From the NCBI RefSeq assembly GCF_003149475.2, contig NZ_QFWV02000007.1, forward strand, positions 372,613 through 431,308: a stretch of 58,696 nucleotides of DNA, read 5' to 3'. This DNA is from Oceaniradius stylonematis (GTDB taxonomy: Bacteria; Pseudomonadota; Alphaproteobacteria; Rhizobiales; Rhizobiaceae). Positions 42,308 through 51,155 of the stretch are shown in pieces. Position 1 is the first letter of the stretch. Each line of letters starts with the position of its first letter. The position numbers and the translations under genes are program-made. The notes under the pieces are model-generated. The model searched no databases and was not told where the DNA came from. It saw only the letters and a program-made list of their open reading frames with translations.

Positions 42308-43549
42308 TTACGAGTGCCCACTGGCAGATGTTTCCGCCCTGCTGCCCGCGAGCAAAGCGCACGCGACAGCGATCAAATGGACGAACAACATGTCATGAAT
42401 GTCATGGCCGAGCATCAGGTTCGCCAGCCCATTCAGCCCATAGATGGCCAAAACCGATAGTATCAGTACTATGGCATAGCGAGCGTCGGAATCGCGCCAA
42501 TAGCGCCAGCACCAATAAAACGGAACAAGCAGGAGTGCGACGGTGGCGGAGATCTCAACGAGCCCGCCGAAGGCCGCGGCGGTCGCGATTGCGTTGTGGA
42601 AGTGCGAATACACAATTGGCTGACCTACCAGCGCGTTCGTACACTCGCCCATGTATTGATACGCGCCGCTGCGTCCGAGGCCCAAAAGCGGAGCCTCCAT
42701 CAAGGCCTGGCCTGCGCAATGCCAGAGCGCGATGCGTTCGCCGATCGAGTTCGCGGCTGTTGGCGAAAAACCTGAAAAGTTGGCCATCGTGAGAAGGTGT
42801 CCCAGGCGCGACATGAGCACGACGCTGCCCACAGACACCAGCAAGACCGCCGACGCTGCGAAGGCCCACATGGCGCCCCGTTTGGCCAGGCGCTGCCTCG
42901 CCTCCGGCCAGGTGATGAACAACAGCACCGGAAGAACGATCAGAGCGGGATAGACGGTCCGCATGCCCGACATGATCAGCCCGAACGCCGCGCACAGGCT
43001 GGCGGCAACAAACAGGGGGCGTCTTGTCCGCCCGGCTCTGAACGAGGCGAGCAGGCAGCAGGCGAAGAGCACGGCGGCTGTCGTTGCGTAGGGGCCCGGA
43101 TTGCCGGGGGCGCCATGGGCCCGAAAACTGATCGTCTCCAGCGGATAAACGGCCCATTCGACCATGGCCCAGGTCGCAACTCCCGCGGCACCGAGCGCGG
43201 CGCCGATCTCCAGGCTGTCACGCAAGCTCTCACGGTCCATGAGAGATATCTGCAGATAAAGGGGCAAGAAACCCAGAAAGATCAGCCGTTCAACGGCCAA
43301 AGTGTAGTTGGCGGCGTCGGCCGGATTGGCGGCAATAATCAGCAGTCCACTTCCGAAGTAGGCCAGTCCCGCAACGGCCACCGACAGTATCATGGGCTGC
43401 CGCGTCATCGTCAGGCGTCCGAGGAAAATCTTGGCCGCTGAAAAGACGGCGGCTCCGACCGCCATGATCGAGAAGACGGAGCCGCCCATGCCAAGCGCGG
43501 CATACATGACGATCATATAGTAGCGGTTGAGCGTGCTGTTGGAGGGCAT
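42308..43549 (-). CDS. O-antigen ligase/polymerase-like membrane protein
   Basis: This 413-residue protein has about 10-11 membrane helices and one large periplasmic loop between the last helices (LGLGRSGAYQYMGECTNALV, QPIVYSHFHNAIATAAAFGG). That layout, with a His/Arg-bearing loop, is the Wzy_C (WaaL/Wzy) pattern. It would polymerise repeat units or join the finished glycan to an acceptor at the periplasmic face. It is the only long gene on the minus strand between 40 and 56 kb and diverges from the dehydrogenase gene. No clear ribosome-binding site precedes the ATG at 43549. A second protein of this class lies at 53090. Confidence 0.87.
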   Translation of the reverse strand: MPSNSTLNRYYMIVMYAALGMGGSVFSIMAVGAAVFSAAKIFLGRLTMTRQPMILSVAVAGLAYFGSGLLIIAANPADAANYTLAVERLIFLGFLPLYLQISLMDRESLRDSLEIGAALGAAGVATWAMVEWAVYPLETISFRAHGAPGNPGPYATTAAVLFACCLLASFRAGRTRRPLFVAASLCAAFGLIMSGMRTVYPALIVLPVLLFITWPEARQRLAKRGAMWAFAASAVLLVSVGSVVLMSRLGHLLTMANFSGFSPTAANSIGERIALWHCAGQALMEAPLLGLGRSGAYQYMGECTNALVGQPIVYSHFHNAIATAAAFGGLVEISATVALLLVPFYWCWRYWRDSDARYAIVLILSVLAIYGLNGLANLMLGHDIHDMLFVHLIAVACALLAGSRAETSASGHS

Positions 43550-43695
43550 TTCGATCTTTGCTGAGGAGGGTCCGGCGGGCCGCCGTGGTCATGGGCGACC
43601 TCTATAGACGCTCCCAATCAGGAAGCAACATGGGACGTTGGTGCCAGATCTTTCCGGCCAGCGCGATCGTGCGAGGGGTCGCATCGGAGGTCGGT

Positions 43696-43839
43696 ATGGT
43701 CGGATGCAATGCGCACATACCGTCTGTGCAAGCCGGTGCGTTCTCGAACATCGCTTCATTTCCAGACCGAGGGCTTACGATCGCTTGCGAGTTCTCATTG
43801 CCTCAACTAAGGAGCGGTCGATTGGAATTCCGGGGATAA
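43696..43839 (+). CDS. Possible 47-residue leader ORF upstream of the dehydrogenase
   Basis: An ATG at 43696 is preceded by a textbook GGAGG with 5-nt spacing and opens 47 codons ending TAA at 43837-43839, 5 nt before the TTG proposed for the dehydrogenase. The peptide (MVGCNAHIPSVQAGAFSNIA and on) resembles nothing I know. Its value may be in re-initiation: ribosomes ending here could start the weak TTG. It could equally be chance, since no homology supports it. Confidence 0.3.
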   Translation: MVGCNAHIPSVQAGAFSNIASFPDRGLTIACEFSLPQLRSGRLEFRG

Positions 43840-43844
43840 GCGCT

Positions 43845-45200
43845 TTGTCAGACAACGAGCCTAAAGGCATTGGAACCTCTGTAGAGGATTGGCTCTCGGC
43901 GATCGGAGAGCGAAATGTGCATGTCGGGGTTATCGGACTGGGCTATGTCGGCCTGCCTTTGGCTGTTGCGGCTTTGCGATCCGGCTTTCGGGTCACCGGC
44001 TTCGATGTCAACGAATCGCATGTTGAAAGGCTGGCAGCGGGTCAATCGTCGATCGGTCGCGTCACCGGCGAAGAAGTCATGGAGTTCTGTCAATCCGGCT
44101 GTTTTCGACCGACCACGCAATGGGACGACATGCGCGGATGCGATGCTGTCATCATCTGCGTTCCGACACCCCTAGACAAGCATCGTGAGCCCGATCTTTC
44201 TTATGTCGAGGGAACCAGCCGACTGATCGCCGGCACCTTGCGACCCGGTCAACTCGTGGTTTTGGAGTCAACCACCTATCCGGGAACGACGACAGGTGTC
44301 GTGCGTCCTATTCTCGAGGAAACCGGGCTGTCGTCGGGCCGGGACTTTTTTCTCGCCTTCTCCCCGGAGCGAGAAGATCCGGGCAACCAGCAATTCGAGA
44401 CATCGACAATAGCGAAGATCGTCGGGGGAGACGGTCCCGAAGCCACGGAAGTCGCAACAGCGCTTTATGGAGCGATCGTTCGCAAAGTGGTTCCGGTCAG
44501 CTCGAGCGAGGTGGCCGAGGCCACCAAGCTCATGGAGAACATTTTCCGCGCTGTGAACATTGCGCTCGTGAACGAGCTGAAGATCATCTACGGTCGTATG
44601 GGCATCGACATCTGGGAAGTCATCGAGGCAGCCAAGACGAAGCCGTTTGGCTATATGCCATTCTATCCGGGGCCGGGACTGGGCGGGCATTGTATCCCGA
44701 TCGATCCGTTTTACCTCACTTGGAAGGCACGCGAGTTCGATGTCTCGACGCGCTTCATCGAACTGGCTGGAGAGGTCAACACGCGCGCACCCTATCACGT
44801 GATCGAGAGCCTGGTGGAGGCTTTGTCCACACGAAAGCAGAAAGCGGTGGCTGGCTCGAGAATCCTGTTGTTCGGCCTGGCCTACAAGAAGAATGTCGAG
44901 GATGTCCGCGAGAGCCCCGCATTCACGCTCATCAAGCTGCTGGAGGAACGGGGAGCAAAAGTCGATTTCCACGATCCTTTCGTTCCCGAGGTCCCGATGA
45001 CGCGCGAGCACATGGAGTTGGCGGGCCGCAGAAGCGTCAACTTCGATCCGGCGGTTCTGCAAAGCTACGACGCCGGCCTGATTTGCACCGACCACAGCAA
45101 TGTGGACTATGCTGGCATTGTCGCGTCCATGGATCTGGTAATCGACACCCGCAACGCGACCAAGGACATCATCGACCGTTCCAACGTGGTTTTGGCCTGA
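43845..45200 (+). CDS. UDP-N-acetyl-hexosamine 6-dehydrogenase (WbpA/WecC-type)
   Basis: This is a protein of about 451 residues. An N-terminal NAD Rossmann fold (VGVIGLGYVGLPLAVAALRS), EATKLMENIFRAVNIALVNE with the catalytic Lys, and GPGLGGHCIPIDPFYLTWKA with the nucleophilic Cys define the UDP-glucose/GDP-mannose dehydrogenase superfamily. The GGHCIPIDP form favours UDP-HexNAc substrates, giving UDP-GlcNAcA or UDP-ManNAcA. No ATG is close to the conserved N terminus; the best start is TTG at 43845 (SDNEPKGIGTSVEDWL) with GGGG 9 nt upstream. An ATG at 43704 would add 47 non-homologous residues. Confidence 0.9.
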   Translation: MSDNEPKGIGTSVEDWLSAIGERNVHVGVIGLGYVGLPLAVAALRSGFRVTGFDVNESHVERLAAGQSSIGRVTGEEVMEFCQSGCFRPTTQWDDMRGCDAVIICVPTPLDKHREPDLSYVEGTSRLIAGTLRPGQLVVLESTTYPGTTTGVVRPILEETGLSSGRDFFLAFSPEREDPGNQQFETSTIAKIVGGDGPEATEVATALYGAIVRKVVPVSSSEVAEATKLMENIFRAVNIALVNELKIIYGRMGIDIWEVIEAAKTKPFGYMPFYPGPGLGGHCIPIDPFYLTWKAREFDVSTRFIELAGEVNTRAPYHVIESLVEALSTRKQKAVAGSRILLFGLAYKKNVEDVRESPAFTLIKLLEERGAKVDFHDPFVPEVPMTREHMELAGRRSVNFDPAVLQSYDAGLICTDHSNVDYAGIVASMDLVIDTRNATKDIIDRSNVVLA

Positions 45201-45203
45201 CCG

Positions 45204-46502
45204 ATGACCGGTTCGCTCAGGATCTGGCTGGTGCAGACCGGCGAGGAGATGCCCGATGATCCCGGGCCGCCGCGCCTGCTCCGCACGGCGCTTCTGGCGC
45301 GCCAACTCACCGAGCGCGGGCACGACGTCACGTTCTGGAACGCGACCTTCAATCACCAGCAAAAGGTGCAGCGTTTCGACAAGAGCACCGTCCAGAAGTC
45401 GCGGGACGGCTATACGATCCAATATCTGGCCGGCCGGCCCTACAACCGCAATATCTCCGGTGATCGCGTGCTGAGCCAGATGGCAAATGCGCGCGAATTC
45501 GCGCGCATCGCCCCCGGCTTGCCCAGGCCGGACGTCATTCTCAGCGGCCTGCCGACACTGGAGCTTTGCGCGGCTGTCGCCGATTTCGCCGTCCCTCGCG
45601 GCATTCCTTTCGCGCTCGATTGCCGCGACCTGTGGCCGGATATTTTCGAGGACCACCTGTCCGGCGTGAAGGCGTTGGCCGGCTGGCCCGCGATGGCCTG
45701 GTGGCGCCGCCTGAAGCGCAGCTCACTGTCGCGCGCCACGGCCGTGACGGGCGTGACGAGCGCTTTCGTCGCCTGGGGCGTCGATGCCGCCGGCCGGCCT
45801 GCCGGTCCGCTGGACCGCGCGTTTCATCTTGCCGTTCCCGGAGCACTGCCGTCATCGGAGGCGATGCAGCAGGCTGACAGTGGTTGGGATGAACTGATCG
45901 GGCCGCGCGACGACGACATGGTGGTCGCCTGCTATCCGGGAACCTTCAGCAGGCGTCTCGATATTCCCGCCTTCATCGAGGGGCTGTCGCGCGTCGATGA
46001 ACCGACGCGAAAGCAGTTTCGGATGGTCATCTGTGGCAAGGGTGACCTTGAGGACCACATCCGTTCGCGGACGGCCCGCATGGAGCATGCCCATTTCGCC
46101 GGATGGCGCGGCGCGGCCGATCTGAGGACGCTGATGAACCGCTCGACGTTCGGCGTCCTGCCGTATGCCCGCACACCGGATTTCCGCCGCCATTTCGTCA
46201 ACAAGGTCGGAGAATACCTGGCCGCGGGATTGCCGATCATGACCGGTCTTGATGGGCTGACGGGCGACCTTCTGGAGCGCACCGGGCTTGGCATCCCTTA
46301 CGAGGTAGGCAATCCGGACAGCGTTGCGCGCGCCATCGAGACAGCCGTCGCCGACAAGGAGCGGCTGCGTTCGCTGAAAGATGACGCGCGGGATGTCTAC
46401 ATGGACATGTTCGATCCGGATGTGATCTACGCCCAGTTCTGCGATTATCTCGAGGAATTGGCGGCCATCACGCCCGGCCAAGATGGCGCAGTGGCCGTGT
46501 GA
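45204..46502 (+). CDS. Glycosyltransferase family 4-like
   Basis: This 432-residue cytosolic GT-B protein begins SLRIWLVQTGEEMPDDPGPP and has the N-terminal acceptor domain (FALDCRDLWPDIFEDHLSG). The C-terminal donor domain is FRMVICGKGDLEDHIRS, MEHAHFAGWRGAADLRTLMN and the EX7E-like VNKVGEYLAAGLPIMTGLDG. It resembles WbuB/FnlC-neighbour transferases acting on N-acetyl-fucosamine-type acceptors. The ATG lies 3 nt after the dehydrogenase stop, and the next gene overlaps or nearly abuts, so it is in one operon. Donor and acceptor sugars are unknown. Confidence 0.88.
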   Translation: MTGSLRIWLVQTGEEMPDDPGPPRLLRTALLARQLTERGHDVTFWNATFNHQQKVQRFDKSTVQKSRDGYTIQYLAGRPYNRNISGDRVLSQMANAREFARIAPGLPRPDVILSGLPTLELCAAVADFAVPRGIPFALDCRDLWPDIFEDHLSGVKALAGWPAMAWWRRLKRSSLSRATAVTGVTSAFVAWGVDAAGRPAGPLDRAFHLAVPGALPSSEAMQQADSGWDELIGPRDDDMVVACYPGTFSRRLDIPAFIEGLSRVDEPTRKQFRMVICGKGDLEDHIRSRTARMEHAHFAGWRGAADLRTLMNRSTFGVLPYARTPDFRRHFVNKVGEYLAAGLPIMTGLDGLTGDLLERTGLGIPYEVGNPDSVARAIETAVADKERLRSLKDDARDVYMDMFDPDVIYAQFCDYLEELAAITPGQDGAVAV

Positions 46503-46510
46503 GGGAAGCG

Positions 46511-47293
46511 ATGGGAACCGAGCAGTTCGTCTCCGTCACCGAGATGGCCGGCCAGAAAGTGTCGGCCGAACAGCTGTTGCGCACCTGCCACCGCTACTAC
46601 TGGGCGCGTCCCTTCGTCGAGGGTGGCGACATTGCAGAGGTCGCCTGTGGAGCCGGGCCTGGGCTGGGCTATCTGGCAACGGTGGCGAAGTCGGTGAGGG
46701 GAGGCGATCTCTCGCCGGAGGTGCTCGACCGGGCCCGGCAGGTCTACGGCGACAATTATGAACTTGAAGTGTTCGATGCCGCCTCCATGCCCTATCCGGA
46801 CCGATCGCTCGACGCGCTGCTGCTGTTCGAAGCCATCTACTATCTGCCGGACGCCGATGCGTTCATGCAGGAGGTCGGCCGTGTGCTGCGCCCGGGCGGT
46901 TGGCTGTTGATCGTGACGGCCAACAAGGACCTCTACGATTTCACCCCGAGCCCCCACTCGACACGCTATTTCGGCGCAGTGGAACTGGGCGAACTTTGCC
47001 AAAAGCATGGCTTCGATCCATCGCTTTGGGGTTATCTCGACACGACCAAGGTCTCGCTTCGGCAGCGCGTGCTGCGACCCGTGAAGCTCGTCGCCTCGCG
47101 CCTGAACCTGATCCCCGGCTCCATGGCCGGCAAGGTTTGGCTCAAGAAGCTCTTTTTTGGCTCGATGACCGAGATGCCGGGCTCGATCCTCGACACGCCG
47201 CACGACTATCAGGCGCCGGCGGCTGTCAACTCTGACGAACCTGACCGACGCCACAAGGTTATCTATTGCGCGGCGCGGCTTTCCGAAATCTGA
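46511..47293 (+). CDS. Class I SAM-dependent methyltransferase
   Basis: This is a 260-residue methyltransferase. Motif I is EVACGAGPGLGYLATVAK near residue 45, motif II VRGGDLSPEVLDRARQVYG, and FEAIYYLPDADAFMQEVGRV with LRPGGWLLIVTAN follow the usual order. It probably methylates a sugar of the polymer or a precursor. The ATG at 46511 has AGGGA 4-5 nt upstream; a GTG at 46499 overlapping the previous stop is an alternative. A 172-nt gap follows before the aminotransferase. Confidence 0.87.
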   Translation: MGTEQFVSVTEMAGQKVSAEQLLRTCHRYYWARPFVEGGDIAEVACGAGPGLGYLATVAKSVRGGDLSPEVLDRARQVYGDNYELEVFDAASMPYPDRSLDALLLFEAIYYLPDADAFMQEVGRVLRPGGWLLIVTANKDLYDFTPSPHSTRYFGAVELGELCQKHGFDPSLWGYLDTTKVSLRQRVLRPVKLVASRLNLIPGSMAGKVWLKKLFFGSMTEMPGSILDTPHDYQAPAAVNSDEPDRRHKVIYCAARLSEI

Positions 47294-47465
47294 GGGCTGT
47301 GGCGCTGGACCGCGCGAGGGCTCTTGCAATTCGGGCGATGGTGCTTGATACCGCACCGCAGCTAAACGAGGCTTGGCCAGTGGCGCCGATTCACGGACGG
47401 TGCCGCTTCAGTCCGCCAGGTCACGTTTCGCCGACGCCGCAGCAACGCTTCTATTGAGGTTTTCC

Positions 47466-48617
47466 ATGTCCTCGCAATCCAGCGGAACTTCGATCACGGC
47501 CGCCGCCAATCGGAGAGTGCCCTTTTTCGACTATCCGGGTCTTTTCGCCGAGCATGAGACCGAGTTCATGGAGACGATCCATGACGTGCTCGGCCGCGGC
47601 GCATACATCATGCAAAAAGACCTCACCCATTTCGAGGAAGCCTTGGCCCGGTTCATCGGCGTCAAGCATGTGCTCGGCGTTGCCGACGGCACGATTGCGC
47701 TGACGCTGGCGCTCAAGCTGGCAGGCGTCGGCCCCGGCGACGAGGTCATTTTGCCCTCGCATACGTTCATCGCGACGGCGGCCGCTGTCAACCATTGCGG
47801 CGCGACGCCGGTGCTTTGTGACTGCGGACCCGATCACATGATCGACGTGGCCAGCGCCGAATCGCTGGTGACGCCACGCACCAAGGCGATCATGCCGGTC
47901 CAACTTAACGGCCGAACCTGCGATATGGATGCGGTAGCCGCCTTCGCCGAAAAGCATGGACTGGAGATTGTCGAGGACTCATGCCAGGCGCTGGGCGCTA
48001 CCTATCGCGGCCGCGTGGCTGGCACGTTCGGCGTTGCGGGCAGCTTCTCGTTCTTCCCGGCAAAGGTTCTCGGTTGCTTCGGCGATGGTGGCGCGATCAT
48101 CGTCGACGATGACGAAAAGGCCGAGATCCTTCGTCAGTACCGTGATCACGGCCGCGACCCGGTTTCCGGCAAAGTGACCCGCTTCGGCTACAACTGCCGC
48201 CTCGACAACGTCCAGGCGGCGGTCATGCTGGTCAAGTTCCAGTACTACAAGCGTGACTTGGAACGCCGGCGCGATATTGCCCGCATCTATCAGGATCGCC
48301 TCGGCGCTATCGATGCCTTGCTCTTGCCGCCGGCGCCCGACAGCGACAATCTGCGCTACGACATCTTCCAGAATTACGAGATCGAGGCCGAGAACCGCGA
48401 CGCGCTTCGTGAACACCTCGCGGCGCGCGGCATCGGCACGATCATGCAGTGGGGCGGTCACATGATCCACCAGTTCGAGCAGCTCGGGCTTCGATCAAAC
48501 GCACCTTACGCAGAGCAGATGTCGGCACGATACATGCTCTTGCCGATGCACCATCTCCTCAAGGATGACGATGTGCATCATATCTGCGACTCCGTCATCG
48601 CGTTCTATCGGGGATAA
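47466..48617 (+). CDS. DegT/DnrJ/EryC1/StrS family PLP aminotransferase
   Basis: This is a 383-residue nucleotide-sugar aminotransferase. ADGTIALTLALKLAGVGPGD, EVILPSHTFIATAAAVNHCG and the PLP-binding Lys200 in SFSFFPAKVLGCFGDGG are diagnostic. It transfers an amino group from glutamate to a keto sugar, most plausibly the 4-keto product of the dehydratase at 40326. The ATG at 47466 has GAGG 7 nt upstream. It is followed 2 nt later by the TylF-like gene. Confidence 0.92.
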   Translation: MSSQSSGTSITAAANRRVPFFDYPGLFAEHETEFMETIHDVLGRGAYIMQKDLTHFEEALARFIGVKHVLGVADGTIALTLALKLAGVGPGDEVILPSHTFIATAAAVNHCGATPVLCDCGPDHMIDVASAESLVTPRTKAIMPVQLNGRTCDMDAVAAFAEKHGLEIVEDSCQALGATYRGRVAGTFGVAGSFSFFPAKVLGCFGDGGAIIVDDDEKAEILRQYRDHGRDPVSGKVTRFGYNCRLDNVQAAVMLVKFQYYKRDLERRRDIARIYQDRLGAIDALLLPPAPDSDNLRYDIFQNYEIEAENRDALREHLAARGIGTIMQWGGHMIHQFEQLGLRSNAPYAEQMSARYMLLPMHHLLKDDDVHHICDSVIAFYRG

Positions 48618-48619
48618 TC

Positions 48620-49381
48620 ATGACTTCGGATCAGATTGGCGTCTCAGGCGGCCTGCGCACGAGCGCGGAACGTGAAGAAGCCCCACGCAACCGCGCGTGT
48701 TTCGACAAGAACCCCACCACTTGGGAAACCAAGATGGAGAACTTCCCGAAATATGTGCGCCGTCAGAACATTACGCGGTTTCTGGCGCTCTACGAGATTT
48801 TCAAGCGTGTCATCAACGTCAAGGGTTCGGTGATCGAATGCGGTGTGAACCACGGCTTCGGCGTCATGACATGGGCCAAGCTCTCCTCGATCCTCGAGCC
48901 GGTCAATCTGACGCGGCGGATTTATGGTTTCGACACCTTCGAGGGCTTCCCGGGCCTGTCGGAAGCCGACATGTCGGCAGCGTCTTCGCACGTGAAAACC
49001 GGCGACCTCGCCGCCGATTCCTATGAGGAGCTCAACGAACTCGTTGAGATCTACGACTCCACCCGGTTTCTCGGGCACGTCAACAAGGTGCAACTGGTCA
49101 AGGGCGACGCGACCCAGACGATGCCGCAGTTCGTCGAGGACAATCCCCATCTCGTCGTCAGTCTTCTGTTCTTGGACTTTGACATTTACGAGCCGACCAG
49201 GATCGCATTGGAGACGTTCTTGCCGCGCATGCCGGCCGGAGCGGTGCTTGCGTTCGACGAGCTCGACAATCCTCTGTGGCCGGGCGAAACGCTGGCCATG
49301 CTCGAGACCCTGGCAAAGCGGCGCCTGCGCATCGAGCGGCTTGATTTCGATCCCTATATCGGTTTCGCGGTGCTCGATTGA
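48620..49381 (+). CDS. TylF/MycF-type sugar O-methyltransferase
   Basis: The 253-residue protein resembles macrocin/deoxysugar O-methyltransferases: KGSVIECGVNHGFGVMTWAK binds SAM, RIYGFDTFEGFPGLSEADM and LVVSLLFLDFDIYEPTRIAL hold the metal-binding acidic residues, and AFDELDNPLWPGETLAMLE follows. Such enzymes methylate hydroxyls of nucleotide-linked or glycan sugars in a Mg2+-dependent way. The start is 2 nt after the DegT gene, and the stop overlaps the transketolase start (TGATG). Confidence 0.88.
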   Translation: MTSDQIGVSGGLRTSAEREEAPRNRACFDKNPTTWETKMENFPKYVRRQNITRFLALYEIFKRVINVKGSVIECGVNHGFGVMTWAKLSSILEPVNLTRRIYGFDTFEGFPGLSEADMSAASSHVKTGDLAADSYEELNELVEIYDSTRFLGHVNKVQLVKGDATQTMPQFVEDNPHLVVSLLFLDFDIYEPTRIALETFLPRMPAGAVLAFDELDNPLWPGETLAMLETLAKRRLRIERLDFDPYIGFAVLD

Positions 49382-50232
49382 TGACGCTCAGAAACGACCC
49401 GTCAGCCGATCCGGTGATCCTCGCCCATCGCATCCGGAAGCACGCGTTGGAGATGACGAGTCGCGGCAAGAGCAGCCATATCGGTTCGGTCCTCTCGATG
49501 GCCGAAATTCTCGCCGTTCTCTACGCCCGCATCCTGAATGTCGATCCCGGCGCGCCGGACGATCCGGAGCGCGACCGGGTCATCCTTTCAAAGGGGCATG
49601 GCGGGGCGGGTATCTATGCGGTGCTGGCGGAGCGGGGCTTCTTTGAGACCGAGAAGCTGAAGGATCACTACCAGAACGGCTCGATCTTCTCTGGCCATGT
49701 CAGCCACAAGGGCGTGCCGGGCGTTGACCTGTCGACAGGGTCTCTGGGTCACGGTCTGGGTGTGGCAACCGGCATGGCGCTTGCGGCAAAGCGTGCGCAT
49801 CAGGACTGGCGCGCTTTCGTGGTCATGAGCGACGGCGAGTGCGATGAGGGCTCGGTCTGGGAAGCCGCCATGTTTGCCGGACACCATCGTCTGTCGAACC
49901 TCATTGCCGTCATTGACTACAACAAGATCCAGAGCCTGGCCCCCGTGGCGGAGACATTGGCGCTGGAGCCGTTTGCCGACAAATGGCGTGCTTTCGGCTG
50001 GACCGTTCACGAGGTGGACGGGCACGATACTGCTGCCCTGGAAGGGGCTTTGAAGACGCTTCCGGACGATGAGAACCGCCCGACGGTCGTGATTGCGCAC
50101 ACCACGAAGGGCAAGGGCGTGTCCTTCATGGAGAACACGGTTCTGTGGCACTACCGTACAGCACAGGGAGACGAACTGGAGGCCGCACGCGCCGAACTGG
50201 CGGCGTGCGACCCGGAGGTGCGTGATGCGTGA
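49381..50232 (+). CDS. Transketolase-like protein, N-terminal (ThDP-binding) subunit
   Basis: The 283-residue protein matches the N-terminal third of transketolase: HRIRKHALEMTSRGKSSHIG, DRVILSKGHGGAGIYAVLAE, STGSLGHGLGVATGMALAAK and the ThDP/Mg2+ motif MSDGECDEGSVWEAA...IDYNKIQ. It needs the next gene product for a full active site. It transfers two-carbon ketol units between sugars. Placement inside a polysaccharide locus, with an overlap to the methyltransferase before it and to its partner after it, suggests a special sugar precursor rather than the pentose phosphate pathway. Confidence 0.92.
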   Translation: MTLRNDPSADPVILAHRIRKHALEMTSRGKSSHIGSVLSMAEILAVLYARILNVDPGAPDDPERDRVILSKGHGGAGIYAVLAERGFFETEKLKDHYQNGSIFSGHVSHKGVPGVDLSTGSLGHGLGVATGMALAAKRAHQDWRAFVVMSDGECDEGSVWEAAMFAGHHRLSNLIAVIDYNKIQSLAPVAETLALEPFADKWRAFGWTVHEVDGHDTAALEGALKTLPDDENRPTVVIAHTTKGKGVSFMENTVLWHYRTAQGDELEAARAELAACDPEVRDA

Positions 50233-51142
50233 TGCCTTCATCGCAAAGCTCACCGACCTTGCACGAAACGATCCCCGCGTGGTTCTGATCACCGGTGATC
50301 TGGGGTTCGGCGTTCTGACGAAATTCGCCGAGGACCTGCCTTCGCAATACGTCAATGCCGGCGTGGCCGAGCAGAACATGACGGCGATCGCCGCGGGCAT
50401 GGCTATGAGCGGCTGGAAAGCCTACACCTATTCGATCGCCAATTTCACGACGCTGCGCTGCCTCGAGCAGCTTCGCAATGACGTCTGCTATCATGACGCT
50501 CCCGTCACCGTCGTCTCGGTCGGCGGCGGCTTCTCCTACGGCCAATTGGGCATGTCGCACTTTGCGACCGAGGATCTGGCCATACTGCGCGCCATTCCCA
50601 ACATGCGTGTCGTCGCGCCGTCCGAGACCTGGGAGACAGAGGATCTGACGGCGGAACTGGCCGCGGCACCGGGCCCGACCTACTTGCGGCTCGACAAGGG
50701 GCAGGGCGGCGTGGGCCGACGGGACGGCGAGGTTGCCCGGCTTGGCAAGGCGCGCCTCGTGCGCGACGGCAGCGACGTAACCCTCATATCGATCGGCGCG
50801 ATCTTGAAGGAATGCATCGCCGCGGCCGACGAACTTGCGCAGAAGGGTGTGCAGGCGCGTGTCCTGTCTGTCTCCAGCCTCAAGCCGTTCGACGCCGATG
50901 CGGTCCTTTCCGCCGCGCGGGATACCGGCGGTATCGTCACGGTCGAGGAGCACACGGTCCTTGGCGGGCTTGGCGGCACCGTTGCCGAAACGCTTCTCGA
51001 AGGCGGCGTGCATCCCGGCTTCTTCCGGCGCATCGGCCTGACCGACGAATACCCGACCGTGGTCGGCGATCAGGCCTATCTGCGCACAGTCTACGGCATG
51101 GACGCAGCGGCAATCGCGGCAACCGTGCGCAGTGCACTTTGA
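50225..51142 (+). CDS. Transketolase-like protein, C-terminal subunit
   Basis: The 305-residue protein holds the pyrimidine-binding and C-terminal domains: RVVLITGDLGFGVLTKFAED, YVNAGVAEQNMTAIAAGMAM with the catalytic Glu, SVGGGFSYGQLGMSHFATED and ALVRDGSDVTLISIGA-type C-terminal strands. It overlaps the N-terminal subunit gene by 8 nt, and the two should assemble stoichiometrically. The pair corresponds to the split transketolases seen in archaea and in some secondary-metabolite or glycan loci. Confidence 0.92.
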   Translation: MRDAFIAKLTDLARNDPRVVLITGDLGFGVLTKFAEDLPSQYVNAGVAEQNMTAIAAGMAMSGWKAYTYSIANFTTLRCLEQLRNDVCYHDAPVTVVSVGGGFSYGQLGMSHFATEDLAILRAIPNMRVVAPSETWETEDLTAELAAAPGPTYLRLDKGQGGVGRRDGEVARLGKARLVRDGSDVTLISIGAILKECIAAADELAQKGVQARVLSVSSLKPFDADAVLSAARDTGGIVTVEEHTVLGGLGGTVAETLLEGGVHPGFFRRIGLTDEYPTVVGDQAYLRTVYGMDAAAIAATVRSAL

Positions 51143-51155
51143 GGGGCCCGCTTCG

